Source: an uncultured Lachnospiraceae bacterium (GTDB lineage: Bacteria > Bacillota > Clostridia > Lachnospirales > Lachnospiraceae). Taken from it: a stretch of DNA of 25,738 nucleotides. The stretch's first letter is position 1, and every line of letters starts with the position of its first letter. The stretch spans positions 1 through 25,738 of the forward strand of contig CALAEX010000127.1 of the NCBI GenBank assembly GCA_937891165.1. The letters are read 5' to 3'. Positions 1 through 6,273 of this stretch are shown here, piece by piece. The position numbers and the translations under genes are program-made. The notes under the pieces are model-generated. The model ran no database searches, was not told the DNA's origin, and saw only the letters and a list, made by a program, of their open reading frames with translations.

Positions 1-680
1 TGATACCAAGGAGCATTTTCTCTCGACTGTGTAGACCATTTGCGTACTTTATCTGTGGCTTCTTTATCATCTGTCAACAACATTCCACCACCCGAAGTAG
101 TAATAATCTTATTCCCATTAAAACTAATCGCATTGTAGGTACCAAACGTACCTGTTTGTACTCCTTTATAAGTAGCACCCAAAGACTCTGCTGCATCCTC
201 AATTAACACAGCATGATATTTTTTACAAATAGCCTGAATTTCTTCTAACTTGGCTGGTGTTCCATATAAATTTGCTACAATCACTGCTTTGGTATTTGGA
301 TATAATTCAAACGCTTTTTCCAATGCAACAGGGTCCATGTTCCAAGTGTCATATTCACTATCAATAAACACAGGAATTCCTTTTTCATACACCACAGGAT
401 TTACCGTAGCATCAAACGTCATATCAGAACAAAATACCGTATCTCCTGGTTCAATTCCTACAAGCTTTACTGCCATATGTAATGCTGCCGTTCCCGCAGA
501 TAATGCCACCGCGTACTGACACCCTACCTTTTCACAAATCCCTTTTTCTAACTCATTCAAGTTTGCACCAACGGTAGAAACCCAATTTGTTTCAAAAGCT
601 TCTTGCACATATTTTTGTTCCTCTCCATGTATCGTAGGAGAAGCCAACCAAATTTTTTGTTTTAATTTTCTTTGTTCCAT
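1..680 (-). CDS. DegT/DnrJ/EryC1/StrS-family sugar aminotransferase, 3' part cut by window edge
   Basis: This is a PLP-dependent aminotransferase of the DegT family, which makes amino sugars for surface glycans from nucleotide-linked keto sugars. The gene starts at ATG 680 and about 226 codons lie inside the window; the C-terminal part runs off the left edge. The N-terminus has the family layout: a start like KIWLASPTIHGEEQKYV, the cofactor-binding ALSAGTAALHMA stretch, DAAESLGATYKG with the PLP-contacting Asp, and SFNGNKIITTSGGG carrying the expected Schiff-base Lys. It lies 21 bp after the unknown membrane protein on the same strand, so the two are probably cotranscribed at the edge of a glycan cluster. 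The exact sugar substrate cannot be read from this part. Family call sure; specific reaction unknown. Confidence 0.9.
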   Translation of the reverse strand, partial: MEQRKLKQKIWLASPTIHGEEQKYVQEAFETNWVSTVGANLNELEKGICEKVGCQYAVALSAGTAALHMAVKLVGIEPGDTVFCSDMTFDATVNPVVYEKGIPVFIDSEYDTWNMDPVALEKAFELYPNTKAVIVANLYGTPAKLEEIQAICKKYHAVLIEDAAESLGATYKGVQTGTFGTYNAISFNGNKIITTSGGGMLLTDDKEATDKVRKWSTQSRENAPWY

Positions 681-701
681 TTTTACTTCTCTTTTCTTTT
701 A

Positions 702-1634
702 TTATTCTTCTCCAAATTCATACCATGGTCGAAAATTGTTTTTCCAAATCCATCCATCTTTATAATTTCCTGTCCATATGTATGTAATAGAATATTCTGT
801 AGGCAAAGTAGCTTTTGCTACACGATATCTTCCAGTATTCCAATCAGTTAACTCCTTAGACTGAAATAAAAATCCTATATTACTCCAAAACCAGTTATTT
901 TCTAATCGATTTTTTGGCAAACTTTGAATCTGTGTTGTATTCATCTGAAACTGTACATAAGTATCATTATTTATAAATCCATACCATTCTTCTGCAATCC
1001 AATATAACTCTCCCTCATACTGATACACATACATTCCGTAATAAGGCTGATATACACGAAGTACTCCTTCTTCTATAACTTTTTCCAAATCTGTTCCTAC
1101 TACATTTAATGGCACAAATTCTTCTGGATTTACAAAAGATATTTCTCCATTAGCATAATAAACTCCCATACGATAGGCTTCTCTTTTTCCAACAGGTCGC
1201 AATAATATTTCATATACTTTATTTTTCAAATCTAATTTTCTTGATGATATACTTGCAGTAAATCCTGATTTGGTATAATCATACTCACAAAGAAAATAAT
1301 CATTAACATCTTTTCTTGAACTGTACTGCATCTTTGGATAATATCCTTTTCCAGTTTCTATATCATATAAAATTAATTCAAATGCTTCTTCTGTCGTATC
1401 TTGTTTTAATTCAAATGCAAATCCAGATAGTATGATTTTTCCTTTTTGTTCCTTGATATTATCCACTTGATATACCCAAGAAAAATTATCTGCAATTACA
1501 TTAAAACGCTTATCTAATTTATCTTTTATCAAATAATATCCCATTACACTAACTGACATCGCAATAAGAAAGAACATCCATTGATATAACTTTTTTTGCT
1601 TAACTTTTTGCAAAAAACTTTCTTTATTTTTCAT
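702..1634 (-). CDS. Membrane-anchored protein of unknown function (310 aa)
   Basis: I do not recognise a family. The protein has a short basic N-terminus, one hydrophobic segment at about residues 18-36 (FFLIAMSVSVMGYYLI), and then about 270 polar residues rich in Trp and Tyr (for example ENNWFWSNIGF, YIWTGNYKDGWIWKNNF). This fits a single-pass protein with an extracytoplasmic, mostly beta-rich domain. There is no lipobox and no recognisable catalytic motif. A clear ribosome binding site (TTAGGAG, 5 nt before ATG 1634) supports the start. It sits 21 bp upstream of the sugar aminotransferase gene on the same strand, so a role in surface glycan assembly or display is possible, but this rests on context only. 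Confidence 0.75.
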   Translation of the reverse strand: MKNKESFLQKVKQKKLYQWMFFLIAMSVSVMGYYLIKDKLDKRFNVIADNFSWVYQVDNIKEQKGKIILSGFAFELKQDTTEEAFELILYDIETGKGYYPKMQYSSRKDVNDYFLCEYDYTKSGFTASISSRKLDLKNKVYEILLRPVGKREAYRMGVYYANGEISFVNPEEFVPLNVVGTDLEKVIEEGVLRVYQPYYGMYVYQYEGELYWIAEEWYGFINNDTYVQFQMNTTQIQSLPKNRLENNWFWSNIGFLFQSKELTDWNTGRYRVAKATLPTEYSITYIWTGNYKDGWIWKNNFRPWYEFGEE

Positions 1635-1725
1635 TTATTCTCCTAAACTTCTACTTCCTTTTTAATTGCTTTCTTTGTCTTTTATGAATACAACTCATCT
1701 AATTTTACTTTCTTTTTTAAAAAGC

Positions 1726-1918
1726 TTCTTTCAGCCCTTTCACAGTTTCGATTATTTAACAACTCTCAGCACAACGAAATCTTTCGATTTTTCTTTATCT
1801 ATGGCACATTCGTGTCAAAGACGGGTGGCACTGTACCCAAAGAACCAATGCCTTACTGGTTCTCTTGTAATGTTACCATTACATCTATGTGTTAACGGAA
1901 CGCTTTCCGTAAACCCAC
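1726..1918 (-). ncRNA. Putative guide-RNA (omega-RNA-like) region 3' of the TnpB-family gene
   Basis: Directly after the stop codon of the TnpB-family gene lies a non-coding stretch with five successive hairpins: 1895-1910 (6-bp stem), 1866-1883 (7-bp perfect stem), 1841-1863 (7-bp perfect stem), 1802-1817 (6 bp with one G-U) and 1777-1790 (5 bp with a GAAA loop on the minus strand). A GGGT/ACCC pair spans 1823-1838. TnpB guide RNAs are known to be made from exactly this position, overlapping or following the 3' end of tnpB, with the variable guide at the RNA 3' end. The guide-like segment would be about 1726-1739. RNA boundaries, processing and the scaffold/guide junction are not visible by eye; call is from position and structure. 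Confidence 0.5.
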
Positions 1919-3247
1919 CTAAGTCCAATACTGAAGAAAATTCTTCCCAATATTCTTTGCGGTATTGTATGCGGTATTTCCTTTATGTCCATTTGGACAG
2001 ATAAACAACTTCCCTCCTAAATAGCTTTGACTTGCGGTGTGTCCTTCGTTATATCTTTTAATTTTAGCTCCACATTCACTGCAAGTATCAGAGGTATGGT
2101 AGGGACGAATCGAAGTGACTACGATTCCTTGTTGAAATGCTTTATACTTCAATTTTTTAATAATCGACCTGCCAAGCCAGCGGTAACTATCTGTCGTTAA
2201 GTATCGTTTATCAATAAAGTTAATTGGTATTTCATAATTGAGCACTACAATCACTTTCACGCCTTGTTGCATACAATAGTTCAAAATTTGACGGCTTATC
2301 GTTTGTGCATAGTACCGATTAATTTCTCTTAGCTTTTCATATAATGTTGCATTTTCCATAGGATAGAAACTTGTATTAGAAGATTCTACAAAAGATTCTT
2401 GTGTCTCCTTTGTATCTAGTTCTTCTTTTTTCTTTTTCAGACCACGACTTTCTTCGCTTCGTTTAATTTGCTCTAAAATTCGTTTTCTTTGCCCTTCTCG
2501 TTGTTTTCCTCCTTGAAATAACTGCTTGGATAGTACTTCTCCTTCTTTCGAGAAGACTACTGCTGCTGCCATAACATCATAATCTGGAAAGGATACGGCA
2601 CAAATCTTCTCTCCTTGTTCCATTCGTTCTTTTACGGTGCGAATATCTGTTACTTCAAACGAAAGTGGTACATTCAGCCATGCTTGTTTCTTTCTTAGCA
2701 CAAGAAATGGAGATAAAGGTGTTGCTTCTTTCGGAAATCTTCTTCCAAAGAACGGATAGGTTACCCATCTCCAACTCTCTCCTGTAAATACTTTTAGTTT
2801 AATCGAAGTATCCGTAAAGTTTTGGTACATTCCTTTATACAAGGTCAACGGACAAGTAGAACAAATAGCTTCTAAGTCAAGTTCTGCTTCTACCTCACTC
2901 CACTGTATATGCAAAGTAGATTTTCGCATAAGTGCAATCGCTGCATTAATCGCCGAACGTCTGAAATATAATGGAATCTTCGGAAAATTGACCAAAGGAT
3001 ACGAAACCGCAACCCCGTTTGCTTTCATTTCTTTTGTTCCAATACATTTTTCTTCCAATGCACGAAGCAATAGAAAATCTGATTGTTGCAATAGTTCTTC
3101 TTCTTTCATTAAAACTTGAAAAAAATGAGCTACTACTTTTGTATAGAGTTCTTTCGTCTGTTCTAACCAAGTAAAATGTCTATCATACAATCGCACACGG
3201 TATGTTAAGATACAATGTCCTGTTTTTTCCTTCTTTTCCTGTTTCAT
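1919..3247 (-). CDS. TnpB-family (OrfB zinc-ribbon) protein with substituted RuvC catalytic residues, TldR-like candidate
   Basis: This is a relative of the IS200/IS605 TnpB RNA-guided nuclease. The C-terminal half shows the family plan: helix YRWLGRSIIKKLKYKA, then RPYHTSDTCSECG, then FICPNGHKGN and the final NTAYNTAKNIGKN. Numbering from ATG 3247 (442 aa), all three RuvC positions look changed. The usual ICAVDLG is ICAVSFP (Asp to Ser219). The acidic residue after the IVV strand is Leu336, although a nearby Glu339 makes this alignment less certain. The DxNAA motif reads AYNTA (Asp to Ala426). The zinc ribbon keeps CxxC but its second half is CPNGH, so one Cys is missing. No TnpA or other transposase lies nearby. 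I chose ATG 3247 because GGAGGG precedes it and the longer reading (ATG 3298) begins inside the palindrome. Probably a nuclease-dead, possibly regulatory derivative; a decaying transposon gene is the alternative, but the frame is intact. Confidence 0.85.
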   Translation of the reverse strand: MKQEKKEKTGHCILTYRVRLYDRHFTWLEQTKELYTKVVAHFFQVLMKEEELLQQSDFLLLRALEEKCIGTKEMKANGVAVSYPLVNFPKIPLYFRRSAINAAIALMRKSTLHIQWSEVEAELDLEAICSTCPLTLYKGMYQNFTDTSIKLKVFTGESWRWVTYPFFGRRFPKEATPLSPFLVLRKKQAWLNVPLSFEVTDIRTVKERMEQGEKICAVSFPDYDVMAAAVVFSKEGEVLSKQLFQGGKQREGQRKRILEQIKRSEESRGLKKKKEELDTKETQESFVESSNTSFYPMENATLYEKLREINRYYAQTISRQILNYCMQQGVKVIVVLNYEIPINFIDKRYLTTDSYRWLGRSIIKKLKYKAFQQGIVVTSIRPYHTSDTCSECGAKIKRYNEGHTASQSYLGGKLFICPNGHKGNTAYNTAKNIGKNFLQYWT

Positions 3248-3265
3248 ACTTTCCTCTATCCCTCC

Positions 3266-3302
3266 AAAAACGTTACATTTTATTATAAAATGTAACATTT
3301 TT
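3266..3302 (-). promoter_or_regulatory. 37-bp palindrome over the probable -10 of the TnpB-family gene (operator-like)
   Basis: Arms of 17 bp (one mismatch) around a TTA centre; the inner 11-bp arms GTTACATTTTA / TAAAATGTAAC are perfect. On the minus strand the centre contains TATAAT (3287 to 3282). This would place transcription start near 3275 and give a leader of about 28 nt before ATG 3247, with GGAGGG inside it. No good -35 is present (the site holds a T-run), so the promoter would be weak or activator-dependent. A nearly identical copy lies at 3430-3466. Operator function is inference. Confidence 0.45.
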
Positions 3303-3328
3303 AAAAAAACCGCTAAATAAGCGGGTTT
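3303..3328 (-). terminator. Terminator-like hairpin upstream of the TnpB-family gene
   Basis: On the minus strand the segment reads as a small GC stem (AACCCGC, loop TTATTTA, GCGGTT, one bulge) followed by seven T residues at 3309-3303. It abuts the palindrome at 3302. It could block read-through into the TnpB-family gene or act as an attenuator. The stem is short (4 bp plus 3 after a bulge), so confidence is moderate. Confidence 0.4.
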
Positions 3329-3387
3329 GCGGGCTGTTTTTTACTCTAAAATCGTGGAAAATGACTGAAATTTGTGATTTATTACTA

Positions 3388-3417
3388 TTGACAGAATGCC
3401 TAGAATATGCTTATAAT
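3388..3417 (+). promoter_or_regulatory. Consensus sigma-A promoter pointing away from the TnpB-family gene
   Basis: TTGACA (3388-3393), 18-bp spacer, TATAAT (3412-3417): both hexamers are perfect consensus. Expected start is near 3424. The transcript would run at once into the palindrome 3430-3466 and then the non-coding strand at the lepB 3' end; no convincing gene follows. Confidence 0.6.
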
Positions 3418-3429
3418 AAGGGCTGAACG

Positions 3430-3466
3430 AAAAATGTTACATTTTATAATAAAATGTAACATTTTT
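3430..3466. repeat. Second copy of the 37-bp palindrome
   Basis: Perfect 17-bp arms (AAAAATGTTACATTTTA / its complement) around TAA, followed on the plus strand by more T. It is the inverted counterpart of 3266-3302, differing at one position. It lies at about +6 to +42 of the plus-strand promoter, a usual place for a repressor operator, and as RNA it would also form a long A-U hairpin followed by U residues. Between 3467 and 3556 I see nothing that can be supported as a gene. Confidence 0.6.
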
Positions 3467-3550
3467 TTATGTCTAAAGATACCTTTGTATTCTTTGTATA
3501 TTTATTGTCTTTTATTATTTTGAGCCTTAAAAATAGGATATTTTCCTGTA

Positions 3551-3582
3551 AAACAAAAAAGTGGAGTTTTCACTCCACTTTT
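3551..3582 (-). terminator. Rho-independent terminator of the yicC-rpoZ-lepB operon
   Basis: A perfect 11-bp stem (3557-3567 with 3572-3582, 4-nt loop) followed on the minus strand by a T-run. The lepB stop codon (3572-3570) lies at the stem-loop edge, so the last lepB codons form one arm. Confidence 0.85.
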
Positions 3583-4118
3583 CCAAACGCAGCTAATGGT
3601 GCTACTCGCAACACCACAACTCCATCTAATTCTTCTTTTTTTACAGCACCTATGCTAGCTTGTCTACTATCCAAACTAACAGCACGATTATCTCCTAATA
3701 CGAAATATTCGTCTTTCCCTAATGTTATTTCTTCTCCTGCGATTCCTGCCATATCTATTGGTGTTTTTCCATACGTTTCTTGCAATATCGTTCCATCAAC
3801 ATAAATTTGATTTCCCACAATTTGTATTGTTTCTTCTGGTAAACCAATAATTCTCTTTACATAAGTTCTTTTTGTTGTACCATCTTCTTTTGTAAAGACT
3901 ACAATATCAAACCGTTCTGGTCCATCAAAATAACGACTCACTTTCTCAATTAAGATATGTTCCTCGTCAAATAATGTATTTTCCATCGATGTGCCATCTA
4001 CAGCCACTTTTTCCATCAAAAAGTTTGGTGCAAGAAATAGAACAAACACAACAATAAATAGGTAGATACCATATTCTAACAGGACAGCTTTTTTATTATG
4101 CATTCTGTTCTTCTTCAT
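3570..4118 (-). CDS. lepB: Type I signal peptidase
   Basis: Membrane serine protease that cleaves signal peptides from exported proteins on the outer face of the cytoplasmic membrane. It is a 182-aa, single-anchor Firmicutes type. The hydrophobic segment is at about residues 12-32, the nucleophile Ser44 sits in DGTSMENTL, the general base Lys88 in TYVKRIIGLPEE, and the conserved GDNRAVSLDSR box is near the C-terminus. It overlaps the end of rpoZ, so translation is probably coupled. Starts at ATG 4118, ATG 4103 (within the rpoZ stop region) and TTG 4124 are all possible; none has a strong ribosome binding site and 4118 is a compromise. Its terminator overlaps the 3' end. Confidence 0.92.
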   Translation of the reverse strand: MKKNRMHNKKAVLLEYGIYLFIVVFVLFLAPNFLMEKVAVDGTSMENTLFDEEHILIEKVSRYFDGPERFDIVVFTKEDGTTKRTYVKRIIGLPEETIQIVGNQIYVDGTILQETYGKTPIDMAGIAGEEITLGKDEYFVLGDNRAVSLDSRQASIGAVKKEELDGVVVLRVAPLAAFGKVE

Positions 4119-4344
4119 CACCAATGATTTTTACTTTACCTTCATAAACTTCTTCTACAGCAATGGATAAAGATTTTCCACATGGAATCTTATCGCAAAG
4201 AGGCTGTGCTCCATTGATAAGCTGTCTTGCTCTTTTTGCTGTTGCTAATACAACAGAATATCTACTGTTTACTACTGGTGGTTCACCTTCTTCTACGTCG
4301 CTATTTAACGCCTGAATTAATTCTGCATAAGATGGATGTAACAT
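4096..4344 (-). CDS. rpoZ: RNA polymerase omega subunit
   Basis: Small core-RNAP assembly subunit that supports beta-prime folding. The sequence has the family start LHPSYAELI, the core NSRYSVVLATAKRARQLI, and an acidic tail. The start at ATG 4344 is preferred over GTG 4353 because AAGGTG lies 6 nt before it; the GTG would lie inside this ribosome binding site. In many Clostridia rpoZ follows gmk; here it follows yicC after only 25 bp, so remA and gmk are not in the usual places. The 3' end overlaps lepB. Confidence 0.93.
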   Translation of the reverse strand: MLHPSYAELIQALNSDVEEGEPPVVNSRYSVVLATAKRARQLINGAQPLCDKIPCGKSLSIAVEEVYEGKVKIIGDEEEQNA

Positions 4345-4369
4345 ATTCTTCACCTTTCCTTCCTACATT

Positions 4370-5248
4370 TTACTCAATATTTTGTATCTGTTCTCTAATC
4401 TTTTCAATTTCTGTTTTTAAGTCAATCGCAAGATTAGATACATCGATATCATTTGCTTTAGATAAAGTAGTATTAGCTTCTCGATTCATTTCTTGTGCAA
4501 TAAAATCAAGCTTTCTACCAATATTTTCTTTCGCTTCTAATGTCTTTTTCATATTATCAACATGTGCCCTGAGTCGCACTGTTTCTTCGTCTACACAAAT
4601 TTTATCTGCAAAAATTGTAATTTCTGTTGCTAATACCATTTGGTCAACATTCGTAGCTCCTAACAATTCTGCTACTTTTGTCATAAGCTTCTCTCGATAT
4701 TCTGCTACAATTTGTGGAGAACGTTCTTCTATCTTTTCTACCATACTAAGAATTGCTTGCAGTTTTTGCAAAATATCTTCTTTTAAATGATTTCCTTCTG
4801 CAATTCTAGTTTCCACAAATTTCTCACAACAACCTCTCACAGCAGCTTCTACATCATTCCAAATATCTTCTTCATTCTGTGCTTGTTCTTCTAGCACAAG
4901 CACTTCTGGATACTTTGAAAGAGTTGACACTCTAATATCATACTCCAAACCAAAAGTTTCACTCATTTTTTTCAAATAACTTAGATATTCTGCGGCAATT
5001 GTTTCATTATAACGAACACTTGCTTTTCCTTCTGATTCGTCTTCATAAGTAATAAAAACATCTACCTTGCCTCGACTGATATACTGTTTTAAAATGGTAC
5101 GAATTGCCGTTTCAAACATATTCAGTTTTTTTGGCATACGGATAGAAATCTCATTATAACGATGATTAACTGATTTCATTTCTACCGTAATTTTTCTTTG
5201 AGCACTGGAAAATTCATATCTTCCAAAGCCTGTCATGCTTTTTATCAT
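4370..5248 (-). CDS. yicC: YicC-family endoribonuclease
   Basis: A member of the YicC/YloC family, shown in E. coli to be an endoribonuclease acting on RNA. It is 292 aa, the normal length. The N-terminus MIKSMTGFGR is the family signature, and the C-terminal DUF1732 part holds DFIAQEMNREANTTLSKAND and TEIEKIREQIQNIE. I take ATG 5248, which begins the signature and follows AGAGG by 7 nt, rather than the upstream in-frame start at 5284. First gene of the yicC-rpoZ-lepB operon, driven by the promoter at 5316-5344. Confidence 0.92.
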   Translation of the reverse strand: MIKSMTGFGRYEFSSAQRKITVEMKSVNHRYNEISIRMPKKLNMFETAIRTILKQYISRGKVDVFITYEDESEGKASVRYNETIAAEYLSYLKKMSETFGLEYDIRVSTLSKYPEVLVLEEQAQNEEDIWNDVEAAVRGCCEKFVETRIAEGNHLKEDILQKLQAILSMVEKIEERSPQIVAEYREKLMTKVAELLGATNVDQMVLATEITIFADKICVDEETVRLRAHVDNMKKTLEAKENIGRKLDFIAQEMNREANTTLSKANDIDVSNLAIDLKTEIEKIREQIQNIE

Positions 5249-5315
5249 TGGGTAACCTCTCATTCCTTTTCTATAATCACTCAAAAGAAACCGAATAATT
5301 ACTATAATCTAATTT

Positions 5316-5344
5316 ATTATAGATGATTTTTCTCTATCCGTCAA
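5316..5344 (-). promoter_or_regulatory. Promoter of the yicC-rpoZ-lepB operon
   Basis: On the minus strand TTGACG (5344-5339), 17-bp spacer, TATAAT (5321-5316). Expected start is near 5309, about 60 nt before the yicC ATG at 5248. Confidence 0.7.
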
Positions 5345-5357
5345 TTAAATTTCAAAG

Positions 5358-5407
5358 AAAAAAATAAGCTCGCCCATAAAATACAAAAAATTTATATTCT
5401 ATGGACG
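5358..5407 (-). terminator. Terminator after the SPOR-domain amidase gene
   Basis: Stem 5371-5383 with 5395-5407, about 13 pairs including G-U wobbles, followed on the minus strand by CTTATTTTTTTC. It separates the amidase gene from the yicC operon promoter. Confidence 0.7.
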
Positions 5408-5422
5408 AACCAATTTTTTTAT

Positions 5423-6205
5423 TTATCGAGACACAATTAATGTATCGTAACCCATTCGGCGTAATTGTTGTTCTAGCTCCGCCGCGTCTTCTAAATCATC
5501 ACTTTCCCCAACTTTTACTGCATACAGGCCATTACTCATTTCAATTGCTACTTGATAGCCCATGTTTCGCAGTTGGGTAGCCATTCGTTCTGCATTTTCT
5601 GCATTTCTAAATAATCCTGTTTGTACACGATAAATTTCATCCAAATCTTCTACATCTTCTAAAATCAGTTCTCCTGTTTGCAATAATGTTCCAATAATAC
5701 CATCTGCAATGGCTTGTGCCGTATCTGCAAATCTAGCATCTAAAAGAGCATTATCTGTATCCGTATTGATAAATCCTGCTTCTACTAAAACAGCTGGCAT
5801 ATCACTTCTACGAAGAATTGCTAAATTTTGTCGTATACTTGTTCCAAGATTTGGATAACCTACTTCTGCCATTTCCCTGTTGATATTATCTGCCATCAAG
5901 GAGTTAATGCCACCCTCTTCATAAATAAGAGATTGTACTCCCGAATAAGTATTTGGCTCTGGACTAGAATTTCGATGAATGGAAACTAAAAAATCTCCAT
6001 CCAAAGCATTTGCAGACCTTGCCTTTTCTACTGGTGATTGATATACATCATCCACTCTTGTATATCCTACCTCAACACCACTATCTGTTAGTATTTCTCC
6101 AATGGCTAATGCTAACTCTAAGTTATCATCCTTTTCTCGTCTTCCATTGTAGACCGCACCATTATCATATCCTCCATGTCCGGCATCTATTATAACTTTT
6201 GGCAT
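5423..6205 (-). CDS. N-acetylmuramoyl-L-alanine amidase (Amidase_3) with C-terminal SPOR domain
   Basis: A zinc hydrolase that cuts the bond between N-acetylmuramic acid and the stem peptide of peptidoglycan. Zinc ligands and catalytic residues are visible: His10 in IDAGHGG, Glu24 in GRREKDD, His77 in SIHRNS and Glu142 in VLVEAGF. After an acidic linker (about 176-190) comes a SPOR-like domain at about 191-259 (YRVQTGLFRNAENAERMATQL), which in known proteins binds denuded glycan. There is no signal peptide, so export, if any, is by another route, or the enzyme acts after lysis or in the mother cell. Strong ribosome binding site (TGGAGG) 7 nt before ATG 6205. CwlD- or CwlC-like role is possible. 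Confidence 0.9.
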   Translation of the reverse strand: MPKVIIDAGHGGYDNGAVYNGRREKDDNLELALAIGEILTDSGVEVGYTRVDDVYQSPVEKARSANALDGDFLVSIHRNSSPEPNTYSGVQSLIYEEGGINSLMADNINREMAEVGYPNLGTSIRQNLAILRRSDMPAVLVEAGFINTDTDNALLDARFADTAQAIADGIIGTLLQTGELILEDVEDLDEIYRVQTGLFRNAENAERMATQLRNMGYQVAIEMSNGLYAVKVGESDDLEDAAELEQQLRRMGYDTLIVSR

Positions 6206-6273
6206 AAAAGTCCTCCAGTATCTACTCTATCCTAACATATGCAAAAAGGATACTTTTGGTACCTGTCTATTTA

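Noticed and set aside
250..519. Plus-strand open frame of 89 codons
   Set aside because: It is antisense to the DegT-family aminotransferase, which shows clear family motifs.
1666..2004. Plus-strand open frame of 112 codons antisense to the TnpB 3' end
   Set aside because: No ribosome binding site and no plausible protein; it covers the hairpin-rich non-coding strand.
3469..3804. Plus-strand open frame of 111 codons after the orphan promoter
   Set aside because: It has no ribosome binding site, and most of it is the antisense of lepB, whose protein family is certain.
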